A DNA stretch of 39,970 bases from Spirochaetia bacterium (GTDB lineage Bacteria; Spirochaetota; Spirochaetia; CADAEX01). The stretch is taken from positions 1 to 39,970 of the forward strand of contig JAGCGL010000133.1 of assembly GCA_017649605.1 (NCBI GenBank), given 5' to 3'. The notes beneath the pieces are model-generated. The model did not search any database, had not been told where the DNA came from, and saw nothing but the letters and a program-made list of their open reading frames with translations. The stretch's first letter is position 1. Every line of letters starts with the position of its first letter. This document shows positions 15,113 to 22,537 of the stretch, one piece after another. A program made the position numbers and the translations under genes.

Positions 15113-16594
15113 ATGGCAATTGATTTTGAGCTTGGCAAGAAGATTTTAGCAACAGTCAATGCATCCCGGAATCTTGATGTAAAAACCCTGGATGCCGACA
15201 TACTTCCCCACCCGGACGGCAAAGATATCTTTGTTCTCCATTCCAATATGAAGTTTCCTATAAGCAGAGCACAGGCAGAAAAAGTGCTGGAAAAGTTTGC
15301 CATTCCAAGCTCTGTTCTGGAGGATGTCCCCTGCGATGAAGGGACACTCCGCTTTACCTTTGATACTCTGCACTGCCTTGGACTGTACCTTATTCCATAC
15401 CTTTCCTATGGCATACTTAACGGGGGCATGGCCACCAGCTACTGCGATGTCAAGAACAATTCAAAGTTCAACCCAGAGCTGTTTGACCAATGCCAGAATA
15501 CCTTTGAATCACTTTCAGAAGAATACAAAGGAAAACCCAAGGGGATAACCCCTGCCTATATCAATCCGGATGGCTCCCCAGGTTACGATTTCATCGAGCT
15601 TAAGATGCGCTCTGTACTCAGGCATATCCTGCAGTCCCAGGCTGTTACCGGAAAGCCGGCATCAGAATATCAGCATGCCCTTTTCCAGATGACCAGCTAC
15701 AACACCGATGAGAAACTGGCCGCAAGGTATAAAGAATATAAGAACTCCCCTATCCTCAAGCCTCTTATCGAAGCTTCAGAGGTTGATGTCACAAAGCCTG
15801 AGAGTGCAATCCAGCCGCTGATTCCCGCATTCACCCCCACAACAGCAGGCTATCCTCTCTCCTTCTTCAAGGATAAAAACGGGGATTATTATGCGCTGCC
15901 CGGAGGACATGGACAGAACTTCATAGTGCTGCGGGATATCTATAAAAAGCTGCTGGCAGCAGGGAAAAAGTTTGTATACCTGGGAAATGTGGACAACATA
16001 GGATTCACAATTACACCGGTTGAGCTGGCTGCATTGGCCCTTTCGGGGCGGCAGGCAAGCTTTGACTTCTCCTTCAAGACACCTGTGGATATAAAAGGGG
16101 GAATCCTTATCCGGGAGCGGAATGGACGGCTTACCTGTGGCGATATAGGCCGGGCTGTTTCAGATGCTTTTGTAAAGAAGAATGAGGATGCAGGAATACC
16201 TATCCTATTCAACTGTGCCACAGGACTTTTCAACCTGGAGTATCTGGTGGAGAACCTGGACCGGATTATAGAGAACCTGCCAATCCGGCTCAGCAACCAG
16301 AACAAGGACATAGGCCAGTATTCACAGGCCGAGCAGATTACATGGGAGGTCATAGGACTTTTGGACAGCCTGATTATATTCGCTGTTGAGAAAAACCAGC
16401 GGTTTATCGCCTCCAAGCTGCTTATGGACAACATGCTTGCCTCAGATCTGGAATGCTGCCGCCCTTACCTTGCTTCTCACGAGGAGACCGACTTTGTCCA
16501 GGCTGTCCGCTCTGTGCAGAAAGGGCTGATCTGGAACCTGAGAACCCAGTATGGCCTTGAGCTGAAAAACGGCCGTTGGATACCGTCACTCTGA
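15113..16594 (+). CDS. UTP-glucose-1-phosphate uridylyltransferase-like protein (UDPGP family)
   Basis: A 493-residue cytosolic protein of the eukaryotic-type UDPGP family, which joins UTP and a sugar-1-phosphate. Family blocks: ILNGGMATSY (102-110, nucleotide loop), ALPGGHGQNF (261-270), YLGNVDNIG (289-297, uridine/metal site) and KGGILIRERNGRL. The nucleotide loop is altered: GGLGT is GGMAT, and the Lys of the usual GPK motif is not obvious in CDVKNNSKFN. Glucose-1-phosphate and N-acetylglucosamine-1-phosphate are both possible substrates. Its last 9 nt overlap the convergent Cys-rich gene. It is transcribed from its own promoter. Confidence 0.85.
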   Translation: MAIDFELGKKILATVNASRNLDVKTLDADILPHPDGKDIFVLHSNMKFPISRAQAEKVLEKFAIPSSVLEDVPCDEGTLRFTFDTLHCLGLYLIPYLSYGILNGGMATSYCDVKNNSKFNPELFDQCQNTFESLSEEYKGKPKGITPAYINPDGSPGYDFIELKMRSVLRHILQSQAVTGKPASEYQHALFQMTSYNTDEKLAARYKEYKNSPILKPLIEASEVDVTKPESAIQPLIPAFTPTTAGYPLSFFKDKNGDYYALPGGHGQNFIVLRDIYKKLLAAGKKFVYLGNVDNIGFTITPVELAALALSGRQASFDFSFKTPVDIKGGILIRERNGRLTCGDIGRAVSDAFVKKNEDAGIPILFNCATGLFNLEYLVENLDRIIENLPIRLSNQNKDIGQYSQAEQITWEVIGLLDSLIIFAVEKNQRFIASKLLMDNMLASDLECCRPYLASHEETDFVQAVRSVQKGLIWNLRTQYGLELKNGRWIPSL

Positions 16595-16795
16595 ACCCAT
16601 CCACACATCTACAATACTATGGACCACTGTGTATCTGCTGTCACTTGCAGGAAGAGTGATAGCCTCCGGCGGCATGAAATCCCGGCAGGTAATCTTGCCA
16701 TCTTTTCCACGATTCCAGTGCCGGCCCAGAGCACAGCCTTCCTTGACATCAAAGAATGCACATCTGATGCACAATTCATTCACTGCTTGATTCAT
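16586..16795 (-). CDS. Small Cys-rich protein, likely zinc-binding
   Basis: A 69-residue protein beginning MNQAVNELCIRCAFF. Four cysteines (C9, C12, C21 and C37) are arranged as CxxC-x8-C-x15-C, which could hold one zinc or iron ion. No family is recognised. The start is chosen because GGAGGG lies five bases before the ATG at 16795. A strong terminator (16812-16840) ends about ten bases before this ribosome-binding site, so there is no room for an ordinary promoter between them. Expression should depend on read-through. The stop lies inside the end of the convergent gene. Confidence 0.7.
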   Translation of the reverse strand: MNQAVNELCIRCAFFDVKEGCALGRHWNRGKDGKITCRDFMPPEAITLPASDSRYTVVHSIVDVWMGSE

Positions 16796-16811
16796 TTTTC
16801 CCTCCGAAAGC

Positions 16812-16840
16812 AAAAAAAAAGGGACTGATTTCTCAGTCCC
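16812..16840 (-). terminator. Intrinsic terminator directly upstream of the Cys-rich gene
   Basis: On the minus strand GGGACTGA pairs with TCAGTCCC (arms 16833-16840 and 16821-16828) around GAAA, followed by nine T's (16812-16820). This is a textbook terminator for leftward transcripts from the XRE-gene side. The GGAGGG of the Cys-rich gene begins only a few bases later, so it may work as an attenuator. Confidence 0.88.
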
Positions 16841-17180
16841 ATTAAGGTTGTGATATGCAATAATCTGCTCTTAATTAAAGCAAATAGATAACGAGGAATT
16901 ATGATTTATATTACTTTTTATAATTTTGATGATTATTGGCACCATTTTCACAGTCCAAGGTTTTAGGTGTTTTTCACAAAAAAATCCTCAGACCCGAGTT
17001 GATTCCAGGGCAGGGCAGAAAGGAGAATAAAATGATTATTTTGTTATTTTATAAAGAAATATCCGTTCAAGGGGGATGCTTTTAACAATTCTTATCTTCC
17101 CCCTACTTATATATGTACTTTTAGGCAGTTTTTCGCACTAATTTTTGATGATATTTTCTCATCATTGATATGATTGCACG
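16841..17180. other. Gene-poor AT-rich stretch
   Basis: About 340 bases without a convincing gene. Seen inside: two copies of TTTTCACA on the plus strand, near 16946 and 16972; AAGGAG followed by a 17-codon reading frame on the plus strand (17032-17085); and a 7-bp stem AGGGGGA/TCCCCCT (17070-17104) with a 21-nt loop. On the minus strand the stretch is either the 3' tail of the XRE transcript or the leader of the Cys-rich gene. I see no named RNA family. Confidence 0.5.
17032..17085 (+). CDS. Possible 17-residue peptide
   Basis: An ATG with AAGGAG six bases upstream opens a frame MIILLFYKEISVQGGCF and then stops. The N-terminal part is hydrophobic. The coding end runs into a possible stem (17070-17104). 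There is no clear promoter in front, so it may be chance; strong Shine-Dalgarno placement is the only support. Confidence 0.2.
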   Translation: MIILLFYKEISVQGGCF

Positions 17181-17555
17181 TTATGGCTGTTTTTTGTTCT
17201 TTATCACAGCCTGGACAATATCAAGGATCATTTTTATGTTTGCTTCGGGAAGATTCTTCAATTCGTTCAGGACTTTTCCATATTCCCTGTTTTGAGAAAC
17301 TACATTATTAAGTGAGTCATATTCGGAAATCGAAGGATCCACCCTGCCCTCCTCGTCGGAAAAGAGGTATTCAACAGTCACATGAAGAGCCTTAGCTATA
17401 CGGTGGGCATAATCAGCAGGCGGCATGGAGGCGCGGCACCCCAGATAGTTCTCCAGGGTCCGTTTGGGGATTTTTGTCATCTCGGCCAATTCCTTGACAG
17501 AAATGCACTCGTAATCGAGTAAATCTCTCAGGTTTTTCCTGAAATTTGAGTCCAT
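17181..17555 (-). CDS. XRE-family helix-turn-helix regulator
   Basis: A 124-residue protein. Residues about 5-65 form a lambda-repressor-type helix-turn-helix: NFRKNLRDLLDYECISVKEL, then AEMTKIPKRTLENYL and HRIAKALHVTVEYLF. The C-terminal part ends in a helix (EANIKMILDIVQAVIKNKK). I use the ATG at 17555; a TTG at 17573 is the alternative, and GAGG lies between them. It is transcribed away from the envelope operon at 17660, and the shared intergenic region holds repeated GCGTA/TACGC units, so local control of that operon and of itself is likely. Confidence 0.85.
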   Translation of the reverse strand: MDSNFRKNLRDLLDYECISVKELAEMTKIPKRTLENYLGCRASMPPADYAHRIAKALHVTVEYLFSDEEGRVDPSISEYDSLNNVVSQNREYGKVLNELKNLPEANIKMILDIVQAVIKNKKQP

Positions 17556-17575
17556 GTAATAAATATACCTCAAAA

Positions 17576-17645
17576 TGCGTAAAAAATCGTTGACAATACG
17601 CTGAAATAGTAGTATCTTGTTTTCCTAATACTTCAATTAGCGTAT
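17576..17645 (+). promoter_or_regulatory. Envelope-operon promoter with GCGTA/TACGC repeats
   Basis: TTGACA (17590-17595), a 17-bp spacer and TATCTT (17613-17618) form the rightward promoter. ATACGCT (17596-17602) and AGCGTAT (17639-17645) are an exact 7-bp inverted pair flanking the -10, and TGCGTA (near 17576) is a third related unit upstream of the -35. This could be the operator of the divergent XRE protein (inference). AAGGAG at 17647-17652 serves the ATG at 17660. Confidence 0.6.
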
Positions 17646-17659
17646 AAAAGGAGATTTCT

Positions 17660-18382
17660 ATGAAAAAATTCACCTCAATCGCCGTGTTGTGTCTGATAGC
17701 ACTTGCTCTTATCAGTTGTGGAACTACAGCAAAAGCAACTTCAGAGCCAGCAGCTGCTGCAGCCGATACAACACCCACAGCAACTGCACAGGCAGCTGCA
17801 AACCCAGCTGTTCCACAGACAGTGATCATCGACTACAAGAACAAAGCTTTCGGCGCACCTATGCCGGAATGGTTCATGGATGCACTGCAGGATGATTACG
17901 ACTCCTTCAAAGAGAAGTTCAACTGCAAAGATGCAACTATATTTAAGATTGAAGGAAAAGGGGCAAACTTAGAGCTGGTTCAGAGCTGGCTGCAGAATGC
18001 AGAATTCAATTACCAGATTGCCTCCAGCCTCCAGACCATAGTTGAGCAGCGGTTCAGCGGTGTCCTTTCCAACAAAGAGAAGACACAGAAGGCTATCTAC
18101 GCATCCAGCACTAAGGCAAAGTTCTCTGGCTTCCAGAAGAAGACTGATTTCTGGGCACAGCAGCGGATTATCGACAACACAAAGAACACAGTGACCGATG
18201 AATACAATGTTGTTCAGTTCTATACCATAGACAAAGAGCTTTATCAGAAGCTCCTCAGCAGCTACCTGGACACAATCATCAAAGATCTTGACTCTGCAGA
18301 CCAGAAGAAAGCCGAAGAAATGGCAGACAATCTGGCAAAAGAGCTTTCCACCACCGACCTTAGCAGCACAGTAAGCAAATGA
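17660..18382 (+). CDS. Lipoprotein of unknown function, first gene of the envelope operon
   Basis: A 240-residue predicted lipoprotein: MKKFTSIAVL start, lipobox LISC (Cys20), then a low-complexity Ala/Thr/Pro linker (about 23-52). The folded part starts near VIIDYKNKAFGAPMPEW. That segment (aromatic- and Pro-rich 'pxW' entry) resembles the beginning of LPP20-like domains and of the fourth protein of this operon (LPPEWVDNP). Otherwise not recognised. It overlaps the LpoB-like gene by 4 nt. Probably anchored to the inner leaflet of the outer membrane or to the inner membrane. Confidence 0.8.
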   Translation: MKKFTSIAVLCLIALALISCGTTAKATSEPAAAAADTTPTATAQAAANPAVPQTVIIDYKNKAFGAPMPEWFMDALQDDYDSFKEKFNCKDATIFKIEGKGANLELVQSWLQNAEFNYQIASSLQTIVEQRFSGVLSNKEKTQKAIYASSTKAKFSGFQKKTDFWAQQRIIDNTKNTVTDEYNVVQFYTIDKELYQKLLSSYLDTIIKDLDSADQKKAEEMADNLAKELSTTDLSSTVSK

Positions 18383-18972
18383 AAAGAATAATCTGTATAT
18401 CTCTGCTTATCCTTCTGGCAGTCTGCCCCTGTTTTGCAAAAAAGAATGTGAACAGGGTAGATGCCTCAAAGCAGGTGGATCTAAGCGGCAAGTGGAACGA
18501 CACCGATGCCCGCATTGTATCAGAGAGCCTCATTGAGCAAGCCTTGAGTTCCGGCGGATTTGAAGCCTACAAGGAGGAATTGGGCAGAAAGCCTTTCATC
18601 AGCGTCGGGAACTTCAGGAATGACACAAGCGAGTATATCAATACTGCGATCATATCAGATGGAATTGAAACTGCCATCATCAACTCAGGCAAAGCTAAAT
18701 TTATTGTCTCCAACAAGAACTGGCAGGAGATGCAGGCTGATATGGCTGACCAGCAGGCCTGGCAGGCCGATATGTCCAAGCACAAGGAAATTGCCAACAG
18801 AACCCAGGCAGACCTTAACCTGACAGGATCTGTGAAATCAATTGTGGATACCGACAACAAGACATCGGTACGGACCTATTTTGTTTATGCTCAGCTTGAG
18901 AACTTCGAGACAGGAGAAATCATCTGGCGGGGCGAAAATAAAGAAATTAAGAAAGTCATTGGAAAAAAATAA
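18379..18972 (+). CDS. LpoB-like protein (penicillin-binding-protein activator family)
   Basis: A 197-residue exported protein. Signal peptide at 1-20 ending CPCFA; unlike true LpoB, the lipobox is poor (LAVC or CPC), so it is more likely cleaved by signal peptidase I. The body fits the LpoB/YcfM fold (PF13036): a helix with DARIVSESLIEQAL, KPFISVGNFRNDTSEYINT, a helix SDGIETAIINSG and the strand TYFVYAQLENFETGEIIW. In E. coli LpoB activates PBP1B; there is no proof here that the partner is a PBP. The neighbours are the typical LpoB/COG3014/LPP20 set seen in several Gram-negative phyla. Confidence 0.85.
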   Translation: MKRIICISLLILLAVCPCFAKKNVNRVDASKQVDLSGKWNDTDARIVSESLIEQALSSGGFEAYKEELGRKPFISVGNFRNDTSEYINTAIISDGIETAIINSGKAKFIVSNKNWQEMQADMADQQAWQADMSKHKEIANRTQADLNLTGSVKSIVDTDNKTSVRTYFVYAQLENFETGEIIWRGENKEIKKVIGKK

Positions 18973-18984
18973 AAGGAGAAAAAG

Positions 18985-20562
18985 ATGAAAAAAATTTTAA
19001 AAGGGGCACTTATCTTGGTGCTCTGTGCAATGTTCTTTGCATCCTGTGGCACAACAGGTAAAAGTGCTGCAACCGAAGATGGGGCAAAGGAAGAGAAAGT
19101 AGCCAAGTCTGACAAGCAGGCGGCTAAAGAGCAGCAGAAAGCTGACAAGCAGAAAGCAAAAGAGAAGAAGAAAGCCGGTAAATCAGCAGAAGCCAAGTCT
19201 GGCAGCTATCTTGTACCTATCAACGAGGCTGTAGCAGCCGGAGAGTATGAAGATGCCTATGCCCTTCTCTCACAGGATGACAACAAGGCATATCTGGGAT
19301 CTGATGATATCTACAACATGGATGCCGGAATGGTGAAGCTGTATGCGAATAATAACGAGGCCGCTATATCTCATCTTGAGCCTGTTGCTGATATGGAGAA
19401 ACTGCAGGAGAAGTATGCAGGGGCAAACAAGGTTGTTGTATCCACATTCTTCGCAGATGAATATTCCCAGCCTTATGTGACATACGACTACGAGGATATC
19501 TATGCAATCATATTTGATGCAGTGGCAAAGCTGGACGACCCGAAGACTGCTGACGCAGCATTCCAGGATCTTCAGAACATCCGCAATATGCTGATGGCTA
19601 TGGAAGTGTACAACGAGACTCTTTCCGCAAAGCTGAACGAGGTTGGCGAACTTGATAAGGAATCTGCAGATTCTCTTCCAAAAGCAGAGAACTTTGTATT
19701 CAACAACTCTGCATTGGCAAACTACCTGGCTCTTATTTACAACAAATACAATGGAGATAAAGAGGGAGACCAGAGAAGCTTCTTCTACGACCAGATGGAG
19801 GAATCCTACAATCAGGACAGCTATGCAAATCAGGAGATGCCTAAAGGGGTTGCTGCCGAGAAAGAGTCTGTTCCTGCAGGAAAAGCACGGCTCAATGTAT
19901 TGGCTATGGTTGGTCTGATGGCAGAGAAGCAGACAAAGGAAATCTATGTAGATGCTCCAATAAAATTCCTTACATCCCAGATCTCAGAGAATGAGGATAT
20001 CAAGAAAGCAAATATTGATGCATCAAAGATTACTTCTTCCCTTGGAGATATTTTTGCCGGCAACAAATATAAGGTTGTTTATTCAGAGCTTAAAGACCGG
20101 TCCGAACTGGCAGGAAAGACCTGCAAGGTCACCATCAACGGAACTGATTACGAGCTTGAGACAATCGAGAATGTAAGCGACATAGCAAGAAAATGTACCG
20201 AGAGAAAACAGAACTTTGCAGCCCGCAGAAGCCTTATCCGCAACGTTATCAAATCTGTTCCTCTGACAGTTGCATACATGCTGCTTCCAGACCCGGCAGG
20301 CATGGGTAATCCTCTTCAGCAGAAAGCAGCCGAAGCTGGCCGCAAGAGTGCAAAGGAAAAAGTTATCGACTCCCTTTCCAAGGAATATGGAGACATCAGA
20401 GGCGCACACTTCTATCCTGCAGAAGTTCAGGCTCTTGGAATTGACCTTGATCCAGGAACATATGATGTTGTTGTGACATTCCCAGGACAGAAGCCAATCA
20501 ACAGGTCTGTAGTAGTAAAAGCTGGTCAGCTCAACCTGCTCGAAGTGGAGTGCCTGAAATAA
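18985..20562 (+). CDS. COG3014-type lipoprotein
   Basis: A 525-residue lipoprotein: signal MKKILKGALI, lipobox FASC (Cys21), then a highly charged Lys/Ala/Glu linker (about 30-70). The core starts near YLVPINEAVAAGEYEDAYALL with TPR-like helices, continues with ALANYLALIYNKYNGD and ends in a beta-rich part (GTYDVVVTFPG...VVVKAGQLNLLEVE). This fits the uncharacterised COG3014 family, which in other bacteria lies beside LpoB-like genes. AAGGAG lies just before the ATG. A role as a scaffold in envelope biogenesis is inferred from context only. Confidence 0.78.
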   Translation: MKKILKGALILVLCAMFFASCGTTGKSAATEDGAKEEKVAKSDKQAAKEQQKADKQKAKEKKKAGKSAEAKSGSYLVPINEAVAAGEYEDAYALLSQDDNKAYLGSDDIYNMDAGMVKLYANNNEAAISHLEPVADMEKLQEKYAGANKVVVSTFFADEYSQPYVTYDYEDIYAIIFDAVAKLDDPKTADAAFQDLQNIRNMLMAMEVYNETLSAKLNEVGELDKESADSLPKAENFVFNNSALANYLALIYNKYNGDKEGDQRSFFYDQMEESYNQDSYANQEMPKGVAAEKESVPAGKARLNVLAMVGLMAEKQTKEIYVDAPIKFLTSQISENEDIKKANIDASKITSSLGDIFAGNKYKVVYSELKDRSELAGKTCKVTINGTDYELETIENVSDIARKCTERKQNFAARRSLIRNVIKSVPLTVAYMLLPDPAGMGNPLQQKAAEAGRKSAKEKVIDSLSKEYGDIRGAHFYPAEVQALGIDLDPGTYDVVVTFPGQKPINRSVVVKAGQLNLLEVECLK

Positions 20563-20563
20563 C

Positions 20564-21568
20564 ATGAAAAAAATTTTCTATCTTACAGCCGTTTTATCTC
20601 TTTTATTGGTATGCTCTACAAGTTTCGCAGAACTTCCCCCGGAGTGGGTGGACAATCCGTCCGCCATATATGATAAGGATTCATATATTACCGCAGTAGG
20701 GACAGGCAAAGATAGAAAAGCAGCAGAGGCAAGTGCTATAAATGCACTTGCTTCTATTTTTGGTCAGAGCGTAAGTGCAGAAACTAAATCTTCAAAGGAT
20801 TTAGCAGAGTCCCATGGGACACAAGGACAGAATTATCAAGGGAGAACAAACATAAGTCAGGATATTTCTCTTCATACAGATATAAAATCATTGATTAATG
20901 CCGAGATAAAACAGACCTGGAATGCCCCGGACGGGACATGTTACGCCCTGGCCCTTATTGATAAATATGATGCGGCAAATTATTATTCACGGGAAATTGC
21001 AAAGCTGCATGATGATATCACAGAGCTCATTTCTATTACAGAAGGAGACAGCCCCCTTTCTGCCTGCATGAACTATAAAAGTGCATTTGACATGGCAGAA
21101 AAGCAGAACGAATATATGTCTATTCTATCTGTCCTGAACAGTGCCGATGCCATGCTGGTCGAAGATAAGATTATATCGCCGAACAAAGTAAAAAGAGAAC
21201 TGAACCAGCTGCAGCAGAAGGTTCCTATCCACATTTCAATAGAGGGAACCACCGGCGACTGGAACAACAAGATTCAGAAAGCCTTTGCCGGGAAACTGCA
21301 GTCTTATGGATTCAAGACCACTCCCAAGGAGTCAAGGTATGAGCTTATGTGCACAATTGAGATATATGAATATAAGCTCCCTGGCAACCCAAACCACATG
21401 GTCAAGTATACGCTGAATGCAATTCTGATGGATAACGAGGAAGCTTTAGAGTTCTCGCCCTACTATACAGAAGGGCAGACTGGATTCCAGACCCTTGAAG
21501 GGGCTGTGGATAAAGCCTATATGCTCCTTGAGAAGAAACTCAAGGCAGAATACATTTTAGAATCCTGA
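20564..21568 (+). CDS. LPP20-like exported protein
   Basis: A 334-residue exported protein (signal peptide ending STSFA). Residues about 24-135 fit the LPP20 pattern: LPPEWVDNP, ITAVGTGKDRKAAEASAINALASIFGQ and the closing strand TCYALALIDK. The C-terminal part (about 220-325) looks like a second domain with strand-helix alternation and is not recognised. It starts one base after the stop of the previous gene. The stop TGA directly abuts the stop of the convergent FemAB-like gene. Fourth and last gene of the operon. Confidence 0.8.
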   Translation: MKKIFYLTAVLSLLLVCSTSFAELPPEWVDNPSAIYDKDSYITAVGTGKDRKAAEASAINALASIFGQSVSAETKSSKDLAESHGTQGQNYQGRTNISQDISLHTDIKSLINAEIKQTWNAPDGTCYALALIDKYDAANYYSREIAKLHDDITELISITEGDSPLSACMNYKSAFDMAEKQNEYMSILSVLNSADAMLVEDKIISPNKVKRELNQLQQKVPIHISIEGTTGDWNNKIQKAFAGKLQSYGFKTTPKESRYELMCTIEIYEYKLPGNPNHMVKYTLNAILMDNEEALEFSPYYTEGQTGFQTLEGAVDKAYMLLEKKLKAEYILES

Positions 21569-22537
21569 TTATTTTCTCTTCTTGAAAGACTTATAGTACC
21601 ATCTGCGCACTGCTTCAATCAGCCTAGCCCCTCTGTACAATACCGGGCGGCATGGATAGTCCCAGCATCCTGGACGGTGGACAATAGAGCCGCCAAACCC
21701 TGTCTTGAAGCAGTATAAGCCGTACATCGGGTGTTTTGGGTCAGAAGCAGGCGGTATTCCAAAGAAATCATATTCCAGACAGCCTGCAGCCTTTGCATCC
21801 TGGATTGCCTTCCACTGGAGAGCATAGGCTGGCATAGTCTCCCGCTTCCGGTTGGAAGTGGCGCCATACAGGTAGGTTGCCTCCGTTCCGTCAAACAGAG
21901 TAATAATTCCACCTATTTCATCTCCCTCTACCGATGCCATATAAAGGCGCACATCAAGCCTCTTCTGGTTCTTGGCCAGTTCAAAAAGCTTGCGATAGTA
22001 GACCTCGGGATGAGTAGAAATCCGGTCCCGCTCAGATGTCTCTTTAAGCAGCTTATACCAGACAGATATTTTCTCGACCCCATGGCAGGTGATAGTCACC
22101 CCTTTTTTCTCGGCTGTCTTTATATTGCGGCGGGCCCTCTCCTTAAATCCCTTGCGGATTTCTTCCAATGGGCGTGAAATATTAAGGATAACAGAAGATG
22201 GAGGCTGTATATCCATTGCAGCCCTTCTGAAGCACTTAGGTGCATCGGACCACTCTCCCTCCTGGTTTACATACCAGGGCAGATCCCAGCGGATAAAGAC
22301 ACAGCCTTTAGGAAGCAGGGTTTTAAGGTAGGCTGAAACCTCTTCCAGCCTCTCCTGCTCTATAGGTGCATAAGGAATATATACAAGAGAGAAGAATTTC
22401 CCAAAATGACGCAGGAGCGCATTTACAAGCTTTCCCTCGAAATGGAAAGAATAAGGCTCCCAGCCGAATGACCCCTTAAGAAGAGTCCATAAGTTGCTCT
22501 GAAGAAATGCTCCGGACAAATTAGTGAACTCCTCCAT
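21569..22537 (-). CDS. FemAB-like aminoacyltransferase
   Basis: A 322-residue cytosolic protein of the FemABX type, which moves amino acids from aminoacyl-tRNA to the peptidoglycan stem. It has the twin GNAT-like halves: the first with LVYIPYAPI and FIRWDLPW, then the linker VILNISRPLEEIRKGFKERARRNIKTAEKKGV typical of the family, and the second with YMASVEGDEIGGIITLF, EATYLYGATSNRKRETMPAYALQWKAI and YDFFGIPP. No helical arm insertion is seen. It overlaps metG by 17 nt and so is cotranscribed with an aminoacyl-tRNA synthetase gene. The amino acid added is unknown. Confidence 0.88.
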   Translation of the reverse strand: MEEFTNLSGAFLQSNLWTLLKGSFGWEPYSFHFEGKLVNALLRHFGKFFSLVYIPYAPIEQERLEEVSAYLKTLLPKGCVFIRWDLPWYVNQEGEWSDAPKCFRRAAMDIQPPSSVILNISRPLEEIRKGFKERARRNIKTAEKKGVTITCHGVEKISVWYKLLKETSERDRISTHPEVYYRKLFELAKNQKRLDVRLYMASVEGDEIGGIITLFDGTEATYLYGATSNRKRETMPAYALQWKAIQDAKAAGCLEYDFFGIPPASDPKHPMYGLYCFKTGFGGSIVHRPGCWDYPCRPVLYRGARLIEAVRRWYYKSFKKRK

